A stretch of 64,000 bases of DNA from a virus: positions 1 to 64,000 of IMG/VR virus record IMGVR_UViG_3300047320_000196. One strand, 5' to 3'. The position numbers and the translations under genes were made by a program. Positions 58,600 to 64,000 of the stretch are shown one piece after another (the stretch's first letter is position 1; each line of letters starts with the position of its first letter). The notes beneath the pieces are model-generated. The model searched no databases and was not told where the DNA came from. It saw nothing but the letters and a program-made list of their open reading frames with translations.

Positions 58600-59886
58600 A
58601 TGCCAGCACTCGAAAAACGCTATCCCCGCGAGTCGTTCACCAAAAAGCTGGAGCGGATTTGCCAGAGGCTGGACGAGACGCCCGTCCGCACGATCGCCTA
58701 CAAAAATTTCCTCAATAGATCGGCGACTTCCCAGGTTGAGATAACCTCTTTGTGGGTGGTGGGCTCCTACGCCCGCGGTGCGGTGATGTGCGGAGACTTG
58801 GATCTCGTCCTCGAATACAAGGTAGTTGAGGGAACCCATCCCTCGACTACCTCCATGACAAAGACATTCTTCGGCACGCCTCAATACGTTCGCTATTACT
58901 TTGGAACGCCGGAGAGCAGCACCGCTGGTGTCGTGTTCGAGAACGCCGTTCAGATCTGGAACAGTCCTGGGTGTGATTGGAGAGCGCCGATCAATTCGAT
59001 CACTCCGGACCCAGGCGCCGGCCGCGCTGAACGAGAGACGGACTCTATTCCCTTGCGAGCGGAACAACTCTATATGGAGCCTGAGCGGCTGCAACAGCTA
59101 GTGGCCCTAGAGAGGGATGGCATCATCGCGTGGGACTTTATAGGGATCGCTCGGAAGGATCTCGAGCCCATCGACACCTCTGCGCTAAGCGAACGTGACC
59201 GTAGGCTCATACGGGTCGCGCCCATGATGGGTAAAAAATCCCAGACGCTGGTGCCCGCGATCATTCGGTTGATGGCCAGGTACTCACCTTTTGGAGATTG
59301 GGACGCGTCAGAGAGTCATCGAGGAAGATTGAGATGCGGCGCCACAGTCTTACATCTCGGCAGGCCCGCCCTACCGTACTACCCGTTTGTTGATGAGCCG
59401 ACCATCGAGCAATTCGCACTGATCCCGCATATCAGTGCCAAAGGGCCCAACGGCGCTTGGATCATTCGGAGAGGTCCCAGACATCCCGACGCTCAATCAC
59501 TCGGGCAAAAGAGCGCCTATTACCTTCTGAGCGATGGAAAACCGGAGATTGTGCGATATCGCGACCACAGCAAATCCTGGTCGATCGAATTGCTGCAGCT
59601 CTTCAGTACACGGGAGGATGCGGAGGACTTTTCGGCGATGGTAGCTGCGGATGATGAGTCGTGGCGGGTAGAGATCGGAAATGCCAAAGGGTTTGAGCTG
59701 ATCCATCTATTTTCCGTGGCAGACGTCGTCGAGATTGGCGACCTCCAGTTCCCGGTGACCCACACTGGCGCTGCATACTTTGATCGAGACAAGGCAACCA
59801 TGGACGAGATCGTGGCCGCCCTCCCCTTGGCGACCACGGTGAGCCCTGAAGTCTGGCCAGAGCAATCCCGAGGTGATATGTCTTAA
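58600..59886 (+). CDS. Nucleotidyltransferase-fold protein, unknown system
   Basis: In this 428-residue protein, VVGSYARGAVMCGDLDLVLEY (about residues 52-72) is the polymerase-beta nucleotidyltransferase signature, G-S…D-x-D, with both metal Asp present. The C-terminal 150 residues form a repeat-like alpha/beta region (FELIHLFSVADVVEIGDLQF). It is longer than MNT-type antitoxins and lacks an adjacent HEPN gene or a CBASS-type effector or cap gene. It may modify RNA, protein or nucleotides. As a lysogen-expressed plus-strand gene it could be a phage-exclusion or toxin-type factor. Confidence 0.7.
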   Translation: MPALEKRYPRESFTKKLERICQRLDETPVRTIAYKNFLNRSATSQVEITSLWVVGSYARGAVMCGDLDLVLEYKVVEGTHPSTTSMTKTFFGTPQYVRYYFGTPESSTAGVVFENAVQIWNSPGCDWRAPINSITPDPGAGRAERETDSIPLRAEQLYMEPERLQQLVALERDGIIAWDFIGIARKDLEPIDTSALSERDRRLIRVAPMMGKKSQTLVPAIIRLMARYSPFGDWDASESHRGRLRCGATVLHLGRPALPYYPFVDEPTIEQFALIPHISAKGPNGAWIIRRGPRHPDAQSLGQKSAYYLLSDGKPEIVRYRDHSKSWSIELLQLFSTREDAEDFSAMVAADDESWRVEIGNAKGFELIHLFSVADVVEIGDLQFPVTHTGAAYFDRDKATMDEIVAALPLATTVSPEVWPEQSRGDMS

Positions 59887-59965
59887 ATTCTCCTCGGTTG
59901 AACACTGCAGAAATTTCGAAGCGCTGCTATAGCTGAAAGCTCAATTGATTAGCGGAGCATCTGAA

Positions 59966-60208
59966 ATGGACTTGGATCGAATTGGCGCGTGGATCTGGGG
60001 CACAGGCACTGCAGTCATGGCCATCTCGGCACTCGCAGTTGTGATAATCGGAGGATTGTATCTTGGTCCCGATGGGCGCCCTGGGCCGGACACCCCATGG
60101 AAAATTGCTGGCCTCTACACGGTGCTGAAAGATTGCGGGACTCTAGTTGCAGGAATTCTAGGGTTCAGCGGACTGGCTTGGTCAAATTTTTTCACGGTGA
60201 AGAAGTAG
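59966..60208 (+). CDS. Small membrane protein, two spans
   Basis: ATG 59966 has CGGAGC ten bases upstream. The 80-residue product has two hydrophobic spans (VMAISALAVVIIGGLYLG and LVAGILGFSGLAWSNFF) joined by a Gly/Pro-rich loop. It lies 79 bp after the nucleotidyltransferase gene on the same strand, so it may belong with it. No family is recognised. Confidence 0.55.
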   Translation: MDLDRIGAWIWGTGTAVMAISALAVVIIGGLYLGPDGRPGPDTPWKIAGLYTVLKDCGTLVAGILGFSGLAWSNFFTVKK

Positions 60209-60234
60209 CCGTTGCCTTGATTGAGCTAGGACGA

Positions 60235-60260
60235 AAAAGCCCGGCGCTAGGCCGGACTTC
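60235..60260. terminator. Bidirectional hairpin between convergent genes
   Basis: AAGCCCGGC pairs with GCCGGACTT across a short loop with one G-U-type mismatch. Flanking A- and T-rich ends allow use from either side (genes ending at 60208 and 60278). Confidence 0.55.
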
Positions 60261-60277
60261 AATGAATCTGTAGCGGA

Positions 60278-60607
60278 TTATTTTCCGAGATGCGTCGCCA
60301 TGAAATAGGTAACCCCAACCAGTGCGATTGATGCGGTCCAAGTCAGCCCCACAAACCACTGCAATTGGCCGCGCATTGACGCTTCGAGTTGAGCTTTCAC
60401 AGATTGGAGATCCTCTTTCGAGGCCATATGATCCATCTTCGTCTCAAGGCGAATCAGCTTTTCTCTGATTTCCTGAGATGTTTTCTCAAGAAGTGAGACA
60501 CGAGCTTCCATCGGGTCGCCTCCAGGTGGGTTTCCACCACCAGTATTGCCGGGGCCGTCAGATTTGTCACCCGCTGGGAAGGGGAACTGCCGAATGTTAT
60601 TGCTCAT
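60278..60607 (-). CDS. Coiled-coil membrane protein
   Basis: ATG 60607 is used; it overlaps the end of the upstream gene by 11 bases. This 109-residue protein has a Gly/Pro-rich N-terminus, a coiled coil (ARVSLLEKTSQEIREKLIRL) and a single C-terminal transmembrane helix (WFVGLTWTASIALVGVTYFM). It resembles small tail-anchored phage proteins of the XhlA/DUF1640 sort; the link is by layout only. Confidence 0.6.
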   Translation of the reverse strand: MSNNIRQFPFPAGDKSDGPGNTGGGNPPGGDPMEARVSLLEKTSQEIREKLIRLETKMDHMASKEDLQSVKAQLEASMRGQLQWFVGLTWTASIALVGVTYFMATHLGK

Positions 60608-60917
60608 TCTTTGACGTCTCCGGGCTGAAGTAGTGTTCCCAGATCTGGCCAGCCCCAAGCAGGCGTGTGTTGGCGCAGTGGCCGCAGGTCATGAAGAAAA
60701 ACCAATTGGACGACCAGTTATCTCGCACATTGACCGTAGCCATAATTGCAGGCTTATCGCCTTCTTGGGCATAGATCCATTCGCGATGTCCGCATGACTC
60801 GCAGGGACCATCTGACCCTTTCTCGGCAATGAAGTCGAGGTATTGCTCGACGGTTATCGAAAGCGTTTGATCTCCGAGAGACTTCCTTTTATCAAACAGC
60901 TCATCTGACTCGCTCAA
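60597..60917 (-). CDS. Zinc-ribbon hypothetical protein, 106 aa
   Basis: C-x2-C (CESC, about residue 39) with a nearby H and a second C-x2-C (CGHC, about 78) form a two-knuckle zinc site. It is coupled by overlap to the downstream coiled-coil membrane protein. Likely a regulator or nucleic-acid binder; unknown. Confidence 0.6.
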   Translation of the reverse strand: MSESDELFDKRKSLGDQTLSITVEQYLDFIAEKGSDGPCESCGHREWIYAQEGDKPAIMATVNVRDNWSSNWFFFMTCGHCANTRLLGAGQIWEHYFSPETSKNEQ

Positions 60918-60948
60918 GGCACCTTCCTTTTAAAATTTCAAGATTTCT

Positions 60949-61170
60949 TCACTTTATTCTCGCGCTATAGAGGTGGTTGAGCAGTATCAGCTCAGCCACA
61001 GCCACGAAAACACATAGCACGAGGAAGCCAGGACTGAAAACGCGCTTACGGCCGGAAGAACCTCCATCCATCCAGCTAGCGCCTGATTCGCTAGTCTTAA
61101 ACACCAAGAACACCATCCAAATACATGCCCAGACTTTGCCCCAGAAACCCAGGGTTCTCCATGAGGTCAT
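60949..61170 (-). CDS. Small membrane protein, 73 aa
   Basis: Two hydrophobic spans (VWACIWMVFLVFK and FLVLCVFVAVAELILLNHL) flank a basic Gly/Ser loop. It is upstream of the zinc-ribbon/coiled-coil pair on the same strand. No family is recognised. Confidence 0.5.
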   Translation of the reverse strand: MTSWRTLGFWGKVWACIWMVFLVFKTSESGASWMDGGSSGRKRVFSPGFLVLCVFVAVAELILLNHLYSARIK

Positions 61171-61224
61171 TCGTCTGTTCCACGCGCCGCTTTATTCAAA
61201 CGGTCGTCAAGTTTCTTTCAGAAG

Positions 61225-61527
61225 CTAGATCAGCTTATCCAATCCGAGGGCTTCAGCTTCTTCGCGAGCTGCCTTTTCACGAAGGTGCCGAACGTCGACT
61301 CCACTTGTATCTACGAGAGTCAGCATATACGCCCAAGGAAGAAGACCACGATCGGCAGCCGCCGCTTGGAGTGCCAGTTGTAATAACTGATCACGCTGCT
61401 GATCGGCAGTGATTCCTAGGGCATCAGCTTCTTTTGGGTCCACCGCCGCCAGCGCCGCCTGCAAGGGTGTGTTTCCCTTTAGATAAATCTTCGTGGCCAA
61501 CTCGTACGCTTCATCATTCGTAATCAT
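61225..61527 (-). CDS. Hypothetical helical protein, 100 aa
   Basis: ATG 61527 is preceded by AAGGAAGAA; the longer frame reads through promoter-like DNA. It is acidic and helical (DEAYELATKIYLKGNTPLQA…, HLREKAAREEAEALGLDKL). It is first in the minus-strand cluster at the prophage's right end. Function unknown. Confidence 0.5.
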   Translation of the reverse strand: MITNDEAYELATKIYLKGNTPLQAALAAVDPKEADALGITADQQRDQLLQLALQAAAADRGLLPWAYMLTLVDTSGVDVRHLREKAAREEAEALGLDKLI

Positions 61528-61728
61528 AGATTCTTCCTTGGACACCCTACCCCTACGGGGCCGAGTACTAGTGGAGCACTCGCCTCCGACCTCCGTCGTC
61601 ACCAAATCCGAACCTGATCATTCAAGCCGCGGCAAAGGGACAGACAGTGCTCGAAATCTAGCACCATTAAATCGCCACCACGAGTGGCAACTGGCTCGAC
61701 TCGAGCTGGGAAAGCGAATCTCAGATAA

Positions 61729-61775
61729 CATTTAGCAATTTGCATTGAGTTAAAATTTATCATTTGCTAATCTTG
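61729..61775. promoter_or_regulatory. Operator-like inverted half-sites upstream of the int cluster
   Basis: CATTTAGCAATTTG (61729-61742) and the inverted ATTTGCTAATC (61762-61772) flank an AT-rich core. They share ATTTAGCA-n-TTG with sites in the cI-cro region. This is probably the regulated promoter of the 61908-63794 genes. Confidence 0.55.
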
Positions 61776-61907
61776 GTTTGCATCTCCTTTGCCCCACGGC
61801 AACCTAGAGCGCTGATCATCCTGCGCGAACGCCAACAAACGCGGCAGGCATTTGCTCGTCTGGAGAAAGTGCACTTTTGGCCACAACAACAACTGAGAAG
61901 ACAGACC

Positions 61908-62093
61908 ATGACGAATCAAACACAGAGCCAAGCAAGCGAATTTGCGGAATTCGGCCAGCGCCTGATAGATCTGGGAATGGCGATGAAGCGGGAGAAGACG
62001 ACCGTAAAGGATCTGCAGGAGCTGGCCAAGGCGTGCGGAATAAAGCTGCTGAACCTCCGTTCAGTATCAAATCCGGAGCTGCAGAATGGCTAA
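61908..62093 (+). CDS. Small hypothetical protein, 61 aa
   Basis: This starts MTNQTQSQASEFAEFGQRLI; GAGAAGACAGACC precedes it. It is helical (TVKDLQELAKACGIKLLNLR). It is the first gene of the plus-strand integration operon, overlapping the next gene by 8 bases. Confidence 0.55.
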   Translation: MTNQTQSQASEFAEFGQRLIDLGMAMKREKTTVKDLQELAKACGIKLLNLRSVSNPELQNG

Positions 62094-62421
62094 AACAATC
62101 CTTCACACTCACCGGGACGGGATCCATTTCTACCTGAACACAGAGACCTCCTCTCCCAGTACTGGGCACCGAAATCGTTACCGGCTGTTCAAGACTGAGA
62201 ACTATGGTCGCGACAAGTCGGGATGGGTTCAGGTGGGGTCAATTGCAGGGCAAGAGCTGACCGCCCTGAAGGGGGAGAAAGCCCTGTTTGAAGCTTGTGA
62301 GAAGCTGTTCTCCAGCAAAAGACCTCAGCGTTACAAACAGTATGGCGTGATACGCGGGAAGCCGGGACCGTGGGAGGGAGAGGCCTTCCCTCTCCGCCGC
62401 GCCCAGTTGGCAACCGCCTAA
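62086..62421 (+). CDS. Hypothetical protein of the int operon, 111 aa
   Basis: This is basic and beta-rich (ILHTHRDGIHFYLNTETSS, NRYRLFKTENYGRDKSG) with a C-terminal arginine/lysine-rich region. It is coupled to the preceding gene. It may bind nucleic acid; no family is recognised. Confidence 0.55.
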   Translation: MAKTILHTHRDGIHFYLNTETSSPSTGHRNRYRLFKTENYGRDKSGWVQVGSIAGQELTALKGEKALFEACEKLFSSKRPQRYKQYGVIRGKPGPWEGEAFPLRRAQLATA

Positions 62422-62469
62422 TCCATCATGATGTCAGCCGATTCGTCGCGGATGCTTCCGAGGTAATTA

Positions 62470-62682
62470 ATGAACCGAGAATTGATCAAGATCAGCGAGT
62501 TTCAACGTCGGCGCTGGGGTGAGAACGGTACACCACCCTGCCCCCAAGCGATCCGCAACTACATCCGCAACGGCCAGGTGCCCGGCGAGCAAATCGGCAA
62601 ACTCTGGTACGTTGATTGGACAGCGTTCAGCCGGTCAGACGGCAATGATCTGGTCGCGATGGTATTGAAAGGAGCTGCATGA
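62470..62682 (+). CDS. xis: Excisionase-like protein
   Basis: This 70-residue protein (MNRELIKISEFQRRRWGENG, PQAIRNYIRNGQVPGEQIGK, WYVDW) has the winged-helix layout of excisionases. It overlaps the integrase start (ATGATGG). It would bend attR/attL DNA and drive excision by the integrase. Confidence 0.85.
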   Translation: MNRELIKISEFQRRRWGENGTPPCPQAIRNYIRNGQVPGEQIGKLWYVDWTAFSRSDGNDLVAMVLKGAA

Positions 62683-63794
62683 TGGCCCCACGGCCGCGCA
62701 ACAAGGCGAACAAGAGCCTCCCGCAGAACCTGTACTTCGATTCGCGGCGCTCGACCTATCGCTACCGCCGGCCTACCGACGGTAAGTGGTTCCAGTTCGG
62801 CTCCGACCGAATCAAAGCGATCGATGCCGCGAAGCAGTTGAATCTGGAGTTCATGCGCGGCGCTGACCTGGTCGGCGCTGTAATGGGCAGCACGTCGGAA
62901 TCGTTCGCCGGCTTCCTGGACGCATACGAGCAAGACGTGCTGCCGCCGCGGGAACTGGCGAAAGGGACCTTGGGCCTGTACGCCGTACACTTCCGCCGCT
63001 TCCGGAAACAGTTCGAAGGCAAAGCGGTCGACCAGATCACAATCCGCATAATCGCCGAGATGCTGGATGCCCTCACCCCGCGAACTGCCAACCAGTGCCG
63101 CGCGCTGCTGATCGACATCTTCAACCACGCAGCGGCCAAAGGCCTTTGCCCAGACAACCCAGCGGCCAGCACCATCAACCGAATTGAGAAGAAGCAGCGC
63201 AAACGGCACACCGTCGAAGGCCTGAAAGCCATCCGGGAAAAGTCGCCGTTCTGGCTGCAAAACGCTATCGACTTGGCACTGATCACCGCGCAGCGCCGGA
63301 CGGACATCTTGAATATGCGATTCGATGGTGTTCGGGAAGGTTTTTTGTATGTGGTGCAGCAGAAGACGGCCAAAGCCAGTGATGCGGCGTGGATCCGGTT
63401 CAGAGTGACCGAAGAACTCCAGGCAGTTATCAGCCGGTGCCGGGATGACATCGTCTCGCCTTACCTGATCCATCGCCGGCCAGACCGCAAAAAGCAGAAA
63501 CAGGCGCAGACGAAGGACCACTGGACACAGGTCGAAGAGCGATATTTGACGCGAGCCTTTAAGGAGGCCCGGGAAGCGGCGGGTTGTTACAGGGGCTGGA
63601 AGGAAGAGGAAATGCCTGGCTTCCATGAAGTGCGGGCGCTGTCGCTGCACCTGTACCAGAAAGCCGGAAAGGACGGTCAGAAGATCGCCGGCCACGCCAG
63701 CGAAACAATGACCAAGAACTACCAGAAGGGCCACGCCGAGATCGTCTGGTCGGAGGCAATTCCAGACCTCAATATCAGCGAAATCACCGGGTAG
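62679..63794 (+). CDS. int: Lambda-type tyrosine integrase
   Basis: In this 371-residue protein the N-terminal arm-binding domain (NLYFDSRRSTYRYRRPTDGK) resembles lambda Int. The catalytic residues are R in AQRRTDILNMR (about 205), H-x-x-R in FHEVRAL (about 315), GH in IAGHASE, and Tyr in MTKNYQKGH (about 347). All are present, so it should be active. It ends at the 11-bp repeats next to att. It recombines phage att with the tRNA-Pro 3' half. Confidence 0.93.
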   Translation: MMAPRPRNKANKSLPQNLYFDSRRSTYRYRRPTDGKWFQFGSDRIKAIDAAKQLNLEFMRGADLVGAVMGSTSESFAGFLDAYEQDVLPPRELAKGTLGLYAVHFRRFRKQFEGKAVDQITIRIIAEMLDALTPRTANQCRALLIDIFNHAAAKGLCPDNPAASTINRIEKKQRKRHTVEGLKAIREKSPFWLQNAIDLALITAQRRTDILNMRFDGVREGFLYVVQQKTAKASDAAWIRFRVTEELQAVISRCRDDIVSPYLIHRRPDRKKQKQAQTKDHWTQVEERYLTRAFKEAREAAGCYRGWKEEEMPGFHEVRALSLHLYQKAGKDGQKIAGHASETMTKNYQKGHAEIVWSEAIPDLNISEITG

Positions 63795-63837
63795 TTTTGC
63801 GCGGGTTTTGCGCGGGTTTTGCGCGGGTTTTGCGCAG
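63794..63837 (+). repeat. Four 11-bp tandem repeats between int and att
   Basis: GTTTTGCGCGG is repeated in tandem at 63794, 63805, 63816 and 63827 (last one ends AG). The first base is the G of the int stop codon. The left element has two copies at 130-151. These are candidate arm-type integrase sites. Confidence 0.75.
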
Positions 63838-63840
63838 GCA

Positions 63841-63870
63841 CAAAAAAGCCGATCTAGATGATCGGCTTAA
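63841..63870 (-). terminator. Hairpin terminator next to att copy C
   Basis: AAGCCGATC (63846-63854) pairs with GATCGGCTT (63860-63868) with a 5-base loop and a T-run on the minus strand. It is the same design as beside copy A. It would end transcription of the tRNA restored at this side, and could also stop int. Confidence 0.65.
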
Positions 63871-63893
63871 GTGTCTGATTTTACTCAGGAATA

Positions 63894-63939
63894 ATGGTCG
63901 GGACGGAGTGATTCGAACACTCGACCCCTAGCACCCCAT
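63894..63939 (-). repeat. att copy C: 3' half of tRNA-Pro(GGG), prophage right end
   Basis: This is identical to copies A and B. Homology to the copy A region extends left through the hairpin, the 11-bp repeats and the end of int. To the right (63940-64000) there is no D-arm or 5' acceptor strand, so the true tRNA gene is still further right and another element or remnant begins here. Confidence 0.85.
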
Positions 63940-64000
63940 TCAGTTAGGCATTATGCATCCCTGGTTCGCGCTGCTCCCCTATAGAATCCTCAAGCCCAGT

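Larger units (their letters stand above)
15079..63939. mobile_element. Lambda-like siphovirus prophage, apparently complete
   Basis: This is 48.8 kb between att copies B and C. It contains immunity, replication, antitermination, packaging, head, long non-contractile tail, lysis, excisionase and integrase genes. None of the core genes is interrupted. The tail module follows lambda order (V, G/T, H, M, L, K, I, J), and integrase lies at the right end beside att. Accessory genes are inserted at several module boundaries. Confidence 0.92.

Noticed and set aside
1-64000. CRISPR arrays, insertion sequences and transposases
   Set aside because: No regular spacer-repeat pattern and no transposase frame or terminal inverted repeats were seen; all mobility genes are tyrosine recombinases or the HNH gene.

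Overview
The window is bacterial, GC-rich chromosomal DNA that reads as Pseudomonas, probably the P. fluorescens group. This rests on protein style and gene families (a DUF3077-type protein, a DUF2280-type small terminase, Pseudomonas-type lambda-like tail genes); no rRNA or housekeeping gene is present to fix the species. It is an array of mobile elements stacked at one tRNA target. A 46-bp direct repeat occurs three times (208-253, 15079-15124, 63894-63939). Each copy, read on the minus strand, is the 3' half of a proline tRNA from the anticodon loop (GGG) to CCA. None of the copies has the 5' half, so the intact tRNA should lie to the right of the window.

Region 1 (1-253) is the end of another element. 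It holds an integrase 3' remnant closely related to the integrase at 62.7-63.8 kb but carrying an internal deletion, followed by the first att copy. Region 2 (254-15078) is a roughly 14.8-kb genomic island. It starts with a dead P4-type integrase (two in-frame amber codons). It then carries what looks like a defence cargo: (a) a MazG-like pyrophosphatase, GHKL ATPase and duplicated phosphoribosyltransferase-like operon; (b) a two-gene unit whose second protein ends in a PD-(D/E)XK nuclease domain; (c) a lone protein with a possible HEPN-like core and a zinc ribbon; (d) on the minus strand a complete ABC-three-component operon (Mrr-like nuclease effector, middle component, Rad50-like ATPase with zinc hook).

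Region 3 (15079-63939) is a 48.8-kb lambda-like siphovirus prophage that looks intact. Nearly all phage functions are on the minus strand. From right to left they are: CI/Cro/CII immunity (52.7-53.9 kb), replication (O-like initiator with iterons inside the gene, DnaC-like loader, DnaB; 49-51.8 kb), antiterminator Q, holin, HNH nuclease and metallopeptidase, terminase, portal, MuF, scaffold, capsid, connectors, tail (tube, G/GT with a GGGAAAC frameshift site, tape measure, M, L, K, I, J), fibres, endolysin and nested Rz/Rz1. Excisionase and integrase are on the plus strand at the right end, against the att site. Holin and endolysin are about 28 kb apart.

Between these modules sit plus-strand or AT-rich accessory genes. 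They include coiled-coil membrane proteins in the head and late regions, a Nudix-like protein and two small genes splitting tail genes K and I, and a nucleotidyltransferase-fold protein near the right end. Notable regulatory DNA includes three evenly spaced operator-like repeats between two divergent ribbon-helix-helix genes, half-sites shared by the immunity region and the int-side promoter region, and a cluster of TGTCAG inverted repeats between convergent genes. The least explained systems are the GHKL/PRTase operon, the nuclease gene pair next to it, and the prophage nucleotidyltransferase.
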